From Hydractinia symbiolongicarpus (taxonomy: Eukaryota > Cnidaria > Hydrozoa > Anthoathecata > Hydractiniidae), in contig NC_079880.1 in the NCBI RefSeq assembly GCF_029227915.1, positions 17,256,001 through 17,320,000 on the forward strand: a stretch of 64,000 bases of DNA, read 5' to 3'. Shown here one piece after another: positions 1 to 12,177 of the stretch. The notes beneath the pieces were generated by a model that searched no databases, was not told where the DNA came from, and worked only from the letters and a program-made list of their open reading frames with translations. Within the stretch, counting starts at the first letter, position 1, and each line of letters begins with the position of its first letter. The position numbers and the translations under genes were made by a program.

Positions 1-1643
1 AAAGCCATAATGGCAGGGAAGGCGACGTACGACCTTGTAGTCCATTGAGAGTGAAGGGGATAGACCAATGGTAACCTGCACAAGCACCTGGAACCGGGGG
101 ATTTACGTGTAAGGCCTTTATTAGGCGGCAAAAGCCACATTACGACCTTTAGAGGCCTGTGCATGTAGTTGACGGCGTTCTAAAGCCAAGGTGCTAGGGA
201 AAACGACTTATGACCTTGTAGTCCATTGAGAGTTGAAGGAGTAGACCAATGGTAACCTGTGCCAGAGCGTGGAAACACGTGATTTACACGTAAGGCCTTT
301 ATTAGGCAACAAAACGCCATACTACGGCTTTTAGAGGCCTGTGCATGTAGTTGACGATGTTCTAAAGCCATGGTGCCAAGGAAAACGACTTAAGACGTTG
401 CAGTCCGTGCAGAGTGGAAAGACTAGACCAATGATAACCTGCGCAAGAACGTGGGAGCACGTTATTTACGTGTAAGGCCTTTAATAGGCGGCGAAAGGCC
501 GTATTACGGCCTTTAGAGGTCTGTGCATGTAGTTGACGGAGTTGTAAAGCCAAGGTGCTAGGGAAAAAGACTTAAGACGTCGTAGTCCAGTGAGAGTAGA
601 AGGACTAGACCAATGGTAAACTGTTCAAGAGCGTGGAAACACGTGATTTACACGTAAGGCTTTTATTAGGCATGTAAGAAGCATATTGTAACTTTTAGAG
701 GCCTGTGCATGTAGTTGACGGCGTTCTAAAGCCATGGTGCCAAGGAAAACGACTTAAGACGTTGTAGTCCATGTAGGATGGATGGACTAGAAAAATGGTA
801 ACCTGTGCAAGAACGTGGGAGCACGTAATATACGCGTAAGGCCTTTAGTGGCCGGCAAAAGTCCATATTACGGCCTTTAGAGGCCTGTGCATCTAGTTGA
901 CGGAGATCTAAAGCCATGATGCCACGGAAGGCGACGTACGACCTTGTAGTCGATTGAGAGTGAAGGGGATAGACCAATGGTAACCTGCACAAGCACGTGG
1001 AACCGGGGGATTTACGCGTAATGCCTTTATTAGGCGGCAAAAGCCACATTACGGCCTTTAGAGGCCTGTGCATGTAGTTGACGGCGTTCTAAGCCCATGG
1101 CTCTGGGGAAAATGACTTAAGACGTCGTAGTCCATTGAGAGTGGAAGGACTAGACCAATACTAACCTGTGCAAGAACGCGGGAGCACGTTATTTACGTGT
1201 AAGGCCTTTAATAGGCGGCGAAAGGCCGTATTACGGCCTTTAGAGGTCTGTGCATGTAGTTGACGATGTTCTAAAGCCATGGCGCTTGCAAAAACAACTT
1301 ATACCTTGCAGTCCATTGAGAGTGGAAGGACTAGACCAATGGTAACCTGCACAAGCACGTGGAACCAGGGGATTTACGTGTAAGGCCTTTAATAGGCGGC
1401 GAAAGGCCATATTACGGCCCTTAGAGGTCTGTGCATGTAGTTGACGGAGTTCTAAAGCCAAGGTGCTAGGGAAAACGACTTATGACCTTGTAGTCCATTG
1501 AGAGTGGAAGGACTAGTCCAATGGTAACTTGAACAAGCACGCGGAACCGGGGGATTTACGTGCTAAGCCTTTATTGGGAACAAAAGGCCATATCACAACC
1601 TTTAGAGGCCTGTGCATGTAGTTGACGGCGTTCTAAAGCCATG
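1..1643. repeat. Segmental duplication A, copy 1
   Basis: Nine monomers whose order and private variants recur at 14107-15749 (offset 14106). Shared markers include the start AAAGCCATAATGGCAGGG, the shortened 181-bp unit with GAGAGTGAAGGGGATAG, and the unit with CTTGCAAAAACAACTTATA near 1284. The match ends where this copy reads CCATGATGAAACGG while the other reads CCATGGCGCTGGCG. The left boundary is outside the window. A few single-base differences separate the copies. Confidence 0.88.
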
Positions 1644-3430
1644 ATGAAACGGAACACGACAAAGGACGTCGTAGTCCATGGAGAATGGAAGGACTTGACA
1701 AATGGTAACCTGTGCAATCTCATGGAAACACGTGATTTACACGTAAGGCCTTTATTAGGCAACAAAACGCCATACTACGGCTTTTAGAGGCCTGTGCATG
1801 TAGTTGACGGCGTTCTAAACCCATGGTGCCAAAGAAAGCGACTTAGGACAGCAGTAGTCCATTGAGACTTGACGGAGTAGACCAATGGTAACCTGCACAG
1901 ACACGTAGAACCACGTGATTTACATGCTAAGCCTTTATTAGGCAACAAATGGCCATATTACGGTCTCTAGATTCATGTGCATGTAGTTGACGGCGTTCTA
2001 AACCCATGGCTCTGGCGAAAACGACTTAAGACGTCGTAGTCCATGTATGGTAACCTGTGCAAGCGCGTGGAAACACGTGATTTACGTGTAAAGCCTTTAA
2101 TAGGCGGCAAAAGGCCATATTACGGCCTTTAGAGGCCTGTGCATGCAGTTGACGGCGTTCTAAACCCATGGCTCTGGGGAAAAAGACTTAAGACGTCGTA
2201 GTCCATTGACAGTTGAAGCACTAGACCAATGGTAACCTGTACAAGCATGTGGAACCGGGGAATTTACGTGTAAGGCCTTTATTAGCCGGCAAAAGTCCAT
2301 GTTACGGCCTTTAGAGGCCTGTGCATGTAGTTGACGGCGTTCTAAAGCCATGGCGCTGGCGAAAACAACTTAGGACGTCGCAGTCCATGGAGGGTGGAAG
2401 GACTAGACCAATGATAACCTGTGCAAGAGCGTGGAAACACGTGATTTACACGCAAGGCCTTTATTAGGCGGCAAAACGCCATATTATGGCTTTTAGAGGC
2501 CTGTGCATGTAGTTGACAGAGTTCTAAAGCCATGGTGCCAAAAAAAGCGACTTATGACCTTGTAGTCCATTGAGAGTGGAAGGCCTAGACCAATGGTAAC
2601 CTGCACAAGCACGTGGAACCAGGGGATTTACGTGTAAGGCCTTTAATAGGCGGCAAAAGTCCACATTACGGGCTTTAGAGGCAAGTGCATGTAGTTGACG
2701 GCGTTCTAAACCCATGGCTCTGGGGAAAATGACTTAAGACGTCGTAGTCCATTGAGAGTGGAAGGACTAGACCAATACTAACCTGTGCAAGAGCGTGGAA
2801 ACACGTGATTTACACGTAAGGCCTTTATTAGGCAACAAAACCCCATACTACGGCTTTTGGAGGCCTGTGCATGTAGTTGATGGCGTTCTAAAGCCATGGC
2901 GCTGGGGAAAACGACTTAGGACGTTGCAGTCCATAGATAGTGGAAGGATTAGACCAATGGTAACCTGCGCAAGAACGTGGAAACACGTGATTTACACGTA
3001 AGGCCTTTATTAGACAACAAAAGGCCATATTACGGTCTCTAGATTCATGTGCATGTAGTTGACGGCGTTCTAAACCCATGGCTCTGGGGAAAAAGACTTA
3101 AGACGTCGTAGTCCATTGAGAGTGGAAGGACTAGACCAATGGTAACCTGTACAAGCACGTGGAACCGGGGAATTTACGTGTAAGGCCTTTACTAGGCAGC
3201 AAAAGCCATATTACGGCCTTAAGAGGCCTGTGCATGTAGTTGACGGCGTTCTAAACCCATGGCTCTAAGGAAAACGACTTAAGACGTCGTAGTCCATTGA
3301 GAGTAAAAGGACTAAACCAATGGTAACCTGTTCAAGAACGTGGAAACACGTGATTTACACGTAAGGCCTTTATTAGACATGTAAGAAGCATATTGTAACC
3401 TTTAGAGGCCTGTGCATGTAGTTGACGGCG

Positions 3431-3584
3431 TTGTAAAGCCATAGTGCCAAAGAAAACGACTTAGGACGCAGTAGTCCATTGAGAGTTGAAGGAGTACACC
3501 AATGGTAACCTGCACAATGGCCTTTAATAGTCGGCAAAAGGCCATATTACGGCCTTTAGAGGCCTGTGCTTGTAGTTGACGGCG
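3431..3584 (+). repeat. 154-bp monomer variant (28-bp deletion)
   Basis: The reading CTGCACAATGGCCTTTAATAG joins the middle of the unit directly to the GGCCTTT tract, so the whole variable box (E or G form) is lost, along with the ACGT cores. Further examples are 5021-5174, 12705-12857 (153 bp), 13222-13375, 17372-17525, 19326-19479, 20916-21069 and 26093-26246. The left halves of these units differ, so the deletion has been moved between monomer types, or arose more than once. Confidence 0.85.
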
Positions 3585-6083
3585 TTCTAAAGCCATGATG
3601 AAACGGAACACGACTAAGGACGTCGTAGTCCATGGAGAATGGAAGGACTTGACAAATTGTAACCTGTGCAATCTCATGGAAACACGTGATTTACACGTAA
3701 GGCCTTTATTAGGCAACAAAACGCCAAACTACGGCTTTTAGAGGCCTGTGCATGTAGTTGACGATGTTCTAAAGCCATGGCGCTGGGGAAAACGACTTAG
3801 GACGTCGCAGTCCATGGAGAGTGGAAGGACTAGACCAATGATAACCTGTGCAAGAGCGTGGAAACACGTGATTTACACGCAAGGCCTTTATTAGGGGGCA
3901 AAACGCCAAATTATGGCTTTTAGAGGCCTGTGCATGTAGTTGACAGAGTTCTAAAGCCATGGTGCTAAGGAAAACGACTTATGACCTTGTAGTCCATTGA
4001 GAGTAGAAGGACTAGACCAATGGTAACCTGTGCAAGAGCGTGGAAACACGTGATTTACGCGCAAGGCCTTTATTAGGCGGCAAAACGCCATATTTTGGCT
4101 TTTAGAGGCCTGTGCATGTAGTTGACAGAGGTCTAAAGCCATGGTACCAAGGAAAACGACTTATGACCTTGTAGTCCATTGAGAGTAGAAGGACTAGACC
4201 AATGGTAACCTGCACAAGCACGTGGAACCGGGGGATTTACGTGTAAGGCCTTTAATTGGCGGCAAAAGGCCATATTATGGCCTTTAGAGGCCTGTGCATG
4301 TAGTTGATGGCGTTCTAAAGCCATGGTGCCAGGGAAAGCGACGTACGACCTTGCAGTCCATTAAGAGTGGGAGGACTAGACCAATAGTAACTTGCACAAA
4401 CACGTGGAACCGGGGGATTTACGTGTAAGGCCTTTATTAGGCGGCAAAAGCGATATTACGGCCTTTAGAGGCATGTGCATGTAGTTGACGGCATTCTAAA
4501 CCCATGGCTATGGGGAAAAAGACTTAAGACGTCGTAGTCCATTGAGAGTAGAAGGACTAGACCAATGGTAACCTGTGCAAGAGCGTGGAAACACGTGATT
4601 TTCACGTAATACCTTTATTAGGCGGCAAAAGGCCATATTACGGCATTTAGAGGACTGTGCATGTAGTTGACGGCGTTCTAAAGCCATGGTGCCAAGGAAA
4701 GCGACTTAGGACAGCAGTAGTCCATTGAGACTTGACAGAGTAGACCAATGGTAACCTGCACAGACACGTAGAACCACGTGATTTACATGCTAAGCCTTTA
4801 TTAGGCAACAAATGGCCATATTACGGTCTCTGGATTCATGTGCATGTAGTTGACGGCGTTCTAAACCCATGGCTCTGGCGAAAACGCCTTAAGACGTCGT
4901 ATTCCATGTATGGTAACCTGTGCAAGCGCGTGGAAACACGTGATTTACGTGTAAGGCCTTTAATAGGCGGCAAAAGGCCATATTACGGCCTTTAGAGGCC
5001 TGTGCATGTAGTTGACGGCGTTCTAAACCCATGGCTCTGGGGAAAAAGACTTAAGACGTCGTAGTCCATTGAGAGTAGAAGGACTAGACCAATGGTAACC
5101 TGCACAATGGCCTTTAATAGGCGGCAAATGGCCATATTACGGCCTTTAGAGGCCTGTGCATGTAGTTGACGGCGTTCTAAAGCCATGATGAAACGGAACA
5201 CGACTAAGGACGTCGTAGTCCATGGAGAATGGAAGGACTTGACAAATGGTAACCTGTGCAATCTCATGGAAACACGTGATTTACACGTAAGGCCTTTATT
5301 AGGCAACAAAACGCCATACTACGGCTTTTAGAGAACTGTGCATGTAGTTGACGATGTTCTAAATCCATGGCGCTGGGGAAAACGACTTAGAACGTCGCAG
5401 TCTATGGTCAGTGGAAGTAGTTGACCAATGGTAACCAGCACACACACGTGGAACCACGTGATTTTCGTGTATCGCCTTTATAAGGGGGCAAAAGGCCGTA
5501 TTACGGACTTTAGAGGCCTGTGCATGTAGTTGACGGCGTTCTAAAGCCATGATGAAACGGAACACGACTAAGGACGTCGTAGTCCATGGAGAATGGAAGG
5601 ACTTGACAAATGGTAACCTGTGCAATCTCATGGAAACACGTGATTTACACGTAAGGCCTTTATTAGGCAACAAAACGCCATACTACGGCTTTTAGAGAAC
5701 TGTGCATGTAGTTGACGATGTTCTAAATCCATGGCGCTAGGGAAAACGACTTATGACCTTGTAGTCCATTGAGAGTGGAAGGACTAGACCAATGGTAACC
5801 TGCACAAGCACGTGGAACCAGGGGATTTACGTGTAAGGCCTTTATTAGGCAGCAAAAGCCTTATTACGGCCTTTAGAGGCCTGTGCATGTAGTTGACGGC
5901 GTTCTAAACCCATGGCTCTGGGGAAAAAGAATTAAGACGTCGTAGTCCATTGAGAGTGGAAGGACTAGTCCAATGGTAACTTGCACAAGCACGCGGAACC
6001 GGGGGATTTACGTGTAAGGTTTTTATTAGGTGGCAAGAGGCCATATTACGGCCTTTGGAGGCCTGTGCATGTAGTTTACGGCG

Positions 6084-6234
6084 TTCTAAAGCCATGGTGC
6101 CAGGGAGTAGAAGGACTAGACTAATGGTAACCTGTGCAAGAGCGTGGAAACACGTGATTTTCACGTAAGACCTTTATTAGGCGGCAAAAGGCCATATTAC
6201 GGCATTTAGAGGCCTGTGCATGTAGTTGACGGCG
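6084..6234 (+). repeat. 151-bp monomer variant (~31-bp deletion)
   Basis: GTGCCAGGGAGTAGAAGG joins the start of the unit to the region after the first dyad's left arm. The GACGTC block and TAGTCC arm are lost. The same unit is present at 21979-22129, exactly at the offset of the surrounding duplication, so the deletion predates that duplication. Confidence 0.85.
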
Positions 6235-8308
6235 TTCTAAAGCCATGGTGCCAAGGAAAGCGACTTAGGACAGCAGTAGTCCATTGAGACTTGACGGAGT
6301 AGACCAATGGTAACCTGCACAGACACGTAGAACCACGTGATTTACATGCTAAGCCTTTACTAGGCAACAAAAGTCCATATTACGGTCTCTAGATTCATGT
6401 GCATGTAGTTGACGGCGTTCTAAACCCATGGCTCTGGCGAAAACGACTTAAGACGTCGTAGTCCATGTATGGTAACCTGTGCAAGCGCGTGGAAACACGT
6501 GATTTACGTGTAAGGCCTTTAATAGGTGGCAAAAGGACATATTACGGCCTTTAGAGGCCTGTGCATGTAGTTGACGGCGTTCTAAACCCATGGCTCTGGG
6601 GAATAAGACTTAAGACGTCGTAGTCCATTGAGAGTAGAAGGACTAGACCAATGGTAACCTGTGCAAGGGCGTGGAAACACGTGATTTACACGTAAGGCCT
6701 TCATTAGGCATGTAAGAAGCATATTGTAACCTTTAGAGGCCTGTGCATGTAGTTGACGGCGTTCTAAACCCATGGCTCTGGGGAAAAAGACTTAAGACGT
6801 CGTAGTCCATTAAGAGTAGAAGGACTAGACCAATGGTAACCTGTGCAAGAGCGTGAAAACACGTGATTTACACGTAAGGCCTTCATTAGGCATGTAAGAA
6901 GCATATTGTAACCTTTAGAGGCCTGTGCATGTAGTTGACGGCGTTGTAAGGCCATAGTGCCAAAGAAAACGACTTAGGACGCAGTAGTCCATTGAGAGTT
7001 GAAGTATTAGACCAATGGTAACCTGCACAGCCACGTAGAACCACGTGACTTACGTTTCAAGCCTTTATTAGGCATATAAAAAGCATAATGCAACCTTTAG
7101 AGGCCTTGGCATAAAGTTGACGATGTTCTAAAGCCATGGCGCTGCGAAAAACGACTTAGGACGTCGCACTCCATGGAGAGTGGAAGGACTAGACCAATGG
7201 TAACCTGCGCAAGAACCTGGGAGCACCTAATTTACGCGTAAGGCCTTTATTAGCTGGCAAAAAGCCATATTACAGCCTTTAGAGGTGTGTGCATGTAGTT
7301 GACGGCGTTGTAAAGCCATGGTGCCAAGGAAAATGACTTAGGAGGCAGTAGTCCATTGAGATTTGAAGGAGTAGACCAATGGTAACCTGCACATGCACGT
7401 AGAACCACGTGATTTACGTGCAAAGCCTTTATTAGGCAACAAAAGGCCATATTACGGTCTCTAGATTCATGTGCATGTAGTTGACGGCGTTCTAAACCCA
7501 TGGCTCTGGGGAAAACGACTTAAGACGTCGTAGTCCATGTAGGATGGATGGACTAGACCAATGGTAACCTGTTCAAGAGCGTGGAAACACGTGATTTACA
7601 CGTACGGCTTTTATTAGGCATCTAAGAAGCTTATTGTAACCTTTAGAGGCCTGTGCATGTAGTTGACGGCGTTCTAAAGCCATGGTGCCAAAGGAAGCGA
7701 CTTAAGACGTCGTAGTCCATGTAGGATGGATGGACTAGAAAAATGGTAACCTGCGCAAGAACGTGGGAGCACGTAATTTACGCGTAAGGCCTTTAGTGGC
7801 CGGCAAAAGTCCATATTACGGCCTTTAGAGGCTTGTGCATGTAGTTGACGGAGTTCTAAAGCCATGATGCCAGGGAAGGCGACTTATGACCTTGTAGTAC
7901 ATTGAGAATGGAAGGACTACACCAATGGTAACTTGCACAAGCACGCGGAACCGGGGGGTTTATGTACAAAGCCTTTATTGGGAACAAAAGGCCATATCAC
8001 AACCTTTAGAGGCTTGTGCATGTAGTTGACGGCGTTCTAAAGCCATGCCGCTGGCGAAAACAACTTAGGACGTTGCAGTCCATGGAGAGTGGAAGTACTA
8101 GACCAATGATAACCTGTGCAAGAGCGTGGAAACACGTGATTTACACGGAAGGCATTTATTAGGCGGCAAAACGCCATATTATGGCTTTTAGAGGCCTGTG
8201 CATGTAGTTGACAGAGTTCTAAAGCCATGGTGCCAAGGAAAACGACTTATGACCTTGTAGTCCATTGAGAGTGGAAGGACTAGACCAATAGTAACCTGCA
8301 CAAACACG

Positions 8309-9178
8309 TGGAACCGGGGGATTTACGTGTAAGGCCTTTATTAGGCAGCAAAAGCCATATTACAGCCTTTAGAGGCCTGTACATGTAGTTGACGGCGTTC
8401 TAAACCCATGGTTCTGGGGAAAAAGACTTAAGACGTCGTAGTCCATTGAGAGTGGAAGGACTAGACCAATGGTAACCTGTACAAGCATGTGGAACCGGGG
8501 AATTTACGTGTAAGGCCTTTATTAGCCGGCAAAAGTCCATGTTACGGCCTTTAGAGGCCTGTGCATGTAGTTGACGGCGTTCTAAAGCCATGGTGCCAGG
8601 GAAAGCGACGTACGACCTTGTAGTTTATTGAGAGTGGAAGGACTAGACCAATAGTAACATGCACAAGCACGTGGAACCGGGGAATTTACGTGTAAGGCCT
8701 TTACTAGGCAGCAAAAGCCATATTACAGCCTTTAGAGGCCTGTGCATGTAGTTGACGGCGTTCTAAACCCATGGCTCTAGGGAAAACGACTTAAGACGTC
8801 GTAGTCCATTGAGAGTAGAAGGACTAGACCAGTGGTAACCTGTTCAAGAGCGTGGAAACACGTGATTTACACGTAAGGCCTTTATTAGGCATGTAAGAAG
8901 CATATTGTAACCTTTAAAGGCCTGTGCATGTAGTTGACGATGTTCTAAAGCCATGGCGCTGGGGAAAACGACTTAGGACGTTGCAGTCGATAGATAGTGG
9001 AAGGATTAGACCAATGGTAACCTGCGCAAGAACGTGGAACCGGGGGATTTACGTGTAAGGCCTTTATTAGGCAGCAAAAGCCATATTACAGCCTTTAGAG
9101 GCCTGTACATGTAGTTGACGGCGTTCTAAACCCATGGTTCTGGGGAAAAAGACTTAAGACGTCGTAGTCCATTGAGAG
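8309..9178. repeat. Four-monomer direct repeat interval (726 bp)
   Basis: The stretches 8309-8452 and 9035-9178 are the same sequence as far as I can compare, 726 bp apart. They share the rare TACAGCC and CCTGTACATG variants and the CCATGGTTCTGGGG start. The second copy of this region (near 24.2-24.4 kb) has only one such unit. Its sequence starts like the left repeat (AATAGTAACCTGCACAAAC upstream) and ends like the right one (GAGAGTAGAAGG, then CAGACACG). The second copy is therefore the recombinant form, or copy 1 is a four-monomer expansion. Confidence 0.8.
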
Positions 9179-10904
9179 TAGAAGGACTAGACCAATGGTA
9201 ACCTGCACAGACACGTAGAACCACGTGATTTACATGCTAAGCTTTTACTAGGCAACAAAAGTCCATATTACGGTCTCTAGATTCATGTGCATGTAGTTGA
9301 CGGCGTTCTAAACCCATGGCTCTGGCGAAAACGACTTAAGACGTCGTAGTCCATGTATGGTAACCTGTGCAAGCGCGTGGAAACACGTGATTTACGTGTA
9401 AGGCCTTTAATAGGTGGCAAAAGGCCATATTACGGCCTTTAGAGGCCTGTGCATGTAGTTGACGGCGTTCTAAACCCATGGCTCTGGGGAAAAAGACTTA
9501 AGACGTCGTAGTCCCTTGAGAGTAGAAGGACTAGACCAATGGTAACCTGTGCAAGAGCGTGGAATCACGTGATTTACACGTAAGGCCTTCATTAGGCATG
9601 TAAGAAGCATATTGTAACCTTTAGAGGCCTGTGCATGTAGTTGACGGCGTTCTAAACCCATGGCTCTGGGGAAAAAGAATTAAGACGTCGTAGTCCATTG
9701 AGAGTAGAAGGACTAGACCAATGGTAACCTGTTCAAGAGCGTGGAAACACGTGATTTACACGTAAGGCTTTTATTAGGCATGTAAGAAGCATATTGTAAC
9801 CTTTAGAGGCCTGTGCATGTAGTTGACGGCGTTCTAAAGCCATGGTGCCAGGGAAAGCGACGTACGACCTTGTAGTCCATTGAGAGTGGAAGGACTAGTC
9901 CAATGGTAACTTGCACAAGCACGCGGAACCGGGGAATTTACGTGTAAGGTTTTTATTAGGGGGCAAAACGCCATATTATGGCTTTTAAAGGCCTGTGCAT
10001 GTAGTTGACAGAGTTCTAAAGCCATGGTGCCAAGGAAAACGACTTATGACCTTGTAGTCCATTGAGAGTAGAAGGACTAGACCAATGGTAACCTGCACAA
10101 GCACGTGGAAACACGTGATTTACGTGTAAGGCCTTTACTAGACGGCAAAAGGCCATATTACGGCATTTAGAGGCCTGTGCATGTAGTTGACGGCGTTCCA
10201 AAGCCATGGTGCCAAGGAAAGCGACTTAGGACAGCAGTAGTCCATTGAGACTTGACGGAGTAGACCAATGGTAACCTGCACAGACACGTAGAACCACGTG
10301 ATTTACATGCTAAGCCCTTATTAGGCAACAAAAGGCCATATTACGGTCTCTAGATTCATGTGCATGTTGTTGACGGCGTTTTAAACCCATGGCTCTGGCG
10401 AAAACGACTTAAGACGTCGTAGTCCATGTATGGTAACCTGTGCAAGCGCGTGGAAACACGTGATTTACGTGTAAGGCCTTTAATAGGCGGCAAAAGGCCA
10501 TATTACGGCCTTTAGAGGCCTGTGCATGTAGTTGACGGCGTTCTAAACCCATGGCTCTGGGGAAAAAGACTTAAGACGTCGTAGTCCATTGAGAGTGGAA
10601 GGACTAGACCAATGGTAACCTGTACAAGCATGTGGAACCGGGGAATTTACGTGTAAGGCCTTTATTAGCCGGCAAAAGTCCATGTTACGGCCTTTAGAGG
10701 CCTGTGCATGTAGTTGACGGCGTTCTAAAGCCATGGTGCCAGGGAAAGCGACGTACGACCTTGTAGTCCATTGAGAGTGGAAGGACTAGTCCAATGGTAA
10801 CTTGCACAAGCACGCGGAACCGGGGGATTTACGTGTAAGGTTTTTATTAGGGGGCAAAACGCCATATTATGGCTTTTAGAGGCCTGTGCATGTAGTTGAC
10901 AGAG

Positions 10905-11086
10905 TTCTAAAGCCATGGTGCCAAGGAAAACGACTTATGACCTTGTAGTCCATTGAGAGTAGAAGGACTAGACCAATGGTAACCTGCACAAGCACGTGGA
11001 ACCGGGGGATTTACGTGTAAGGCCTTTAATAGGCGGCAAAAGGCCATATTACGGCCTTTAGAGGCCTGTGCATGTAGTTGACGGCG
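10905..11086 (+). repeat. Reference full-length monomer, G-type
   Basis: A typical 182-bp unit, phased from TTCTAAAG. CCATGG lies at 10913-10918. A dyad is formed by TAGTCC at 10946-10951 and GGACTA at 10965-10970 with a 13-nt loop. The variable box is the G-run form (ACCGGGGGAT, 11001-11010). The palindrome AAGGCCTT lies at 11019-11026. A second, stronger dyad has arms AAAGGCC (11039-11045) and GGCCTTT (11053-11059) around the 7-nt loop ATATTAC. The unit ends in the conserved GAGGCCTGTGCATGTAGTTGA tract. The dyads could extrude short hairpins, but no function can be read from sequence alone. Confidence 0.9.
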
Positions 11087-11995
11087 TTCTAAACCCATGG
11101 CTCTGGGGAAAAAGACTTAAGACGTCGTAGTCCATTGAGAGTGGAAGGACTAGACCAATGGTAACCTGTACAAGCATGTGGAACCGGGGAATTTACGTGT
11201 AAGGCCTTTATTAGCCGGCAAAAGTCCATGTTACGGCCTTTATAGGCCTGTGCATGTAGTTGACGGCGTTCTAAAGACATGGTGCCAGGGAAAGCGACGT
11301 ACGACCTTGTAGTCTATTGAGAGTGGAAGGACTAGACCAATAGTAACATGCACAAGCACGTGGAACCGGGGAATTTACGTGTAAGGCCTTTACTAGGCAG
11401 CAAAAGCCATATTACAGCCTTTAGAGGCCTGTGCATGTAGTTGACGGCGTTCTAAACCCATGGCTCTAGGGAAAACGACTTAAGACGTCGTAGTCCATTG
11501 AGAGTAGAAGGACTAGACCAATGGTAACCTGCACAAGCACGTGGAACCGGGGGATTTACGTGTAAGGCCTTTAATAGGCGGCAAAAGGCCATATTACGGC
11601 CTTTAGAGGCCTGTGCATGTAGTTGACGGCGTTCTAAAGCCATGATGAAACGGAACACGACTAAGGACGTCGTAGTCCATGGAGAATGGAAGGACTTGAC
11701 AAATGGTAACCTGTTCAATCTCATGGAAACACGTGATTTACATGTAAGGCCTTTATTAGGCAACAAAACGCCATACTACGGCTTTTAGAGGCCTGTGCAT
11801 GTAGTTGACGATGTTCTAAAGCCATGGCGCTGGGGAAAACGACTTAGAACGTCGCAGTCTATGGTCAGTGGAAGGAGTTGACCAATGGTAACCAGCACAC
11901 ACACGTGGAACCACGTGATTTTTGTGTATCGCCTTTATAAGGGGGCAAAAGGCCGTATTACGGCCTTTAGAGGCCTATGCATGTAGTTGACGGAG

Positions 11996-12177
11996 TTCTA
12001 AAGCCAAGGTGCTAGGGAAAACGACTTATGACCCTGTAGTCCATTGAGAGTAAAAGGACTAGACCAATGGTAACCTGCACAAGCACGTGGAAACACGTGA
12101 TTTACGTGTAAGGCCTTTACTAGACGGCAAAAGGCCATATTACGGCATTTAGAGGCCTGTGCATGTAGTTGACGGCG
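11996..12177 (+). repeat. Reference full-length monomer, E-type
   Basis: A 182-bp unit carrying the alternative variable box, in which CACGTGAT (12094-12101) replaces the G-run of the other class. Three ACGT cores start at 12085, 12095 and 12104, so they are spaced 10 and 9 bp, close to one helical turn. Read on the minus strand, the box is ATCACGTG, a G-box/E-box palindrome with flanks. E-type units outnumber G-type units in the stretches I tabulated, and the two are interspersed without strict alternation. Confidence 0.85.

Larger units (their letters stand above)
1630..9731. repeat. Segmental duplication B, copy 1
   Basis: About 45 monomers matching 17525-24900. The offset is 15895 for most of the length and 15169 after about 9.1 kb, because this copy holds four extra monomers (726 bp). 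Shared private features include the 154-bp units at 3431 and 5021, the 151-bp unit at 6084, the 162-bp units at 1996, 4859, 6418 and 9306, and the ATGATGAAACGG units. Around 2.9-3.3 kb one monomer appears gained and one lost relative to the other copy. The segment's right end is set where this copy reads GGTAACCTGTTCAAG and the other GGTAACCTGCACAG. Confidence 0.88.

Noticed and set aside
1981-2010. Telomere-like CTAAACCC in units starting TTCTAAACCC
   Set aside because: Only eight bases, one per monomer, never in tandem; other units read CTAAAGCC. Most likely coincidence.
1996-2040. Possible CENP-B box on the minus strand of units with CTCTGGCGAAAAC
   Set aside because: TTTCGCCAGAGCCATGG fits the TTCG....A part of the consensus but reads CATG where CGGG is needed; two essential bases fail.
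2795-3001. 68-codon plus-strand frame (and a similar one at 57512-57706)
   Set aside because: Chance open frames in satellite sequence; absent from the sister monomers and without any protein family resemblance I can name.
11039-11059. Transcription terminator or RNA hairpin gene
   Set aside because: The dyad repeats in most monomers, lacks a T-run, and there is no transcript unit to end.
10907-11098. 63-codon minus-strand frames (and 73-115-codon fusions) as protein-coding genes
   Set aside because: They recur once per monomer, overlap head to tail in shifting frames, vary at many non-conservative positions between copies, and have no recognisable domain or gene context.
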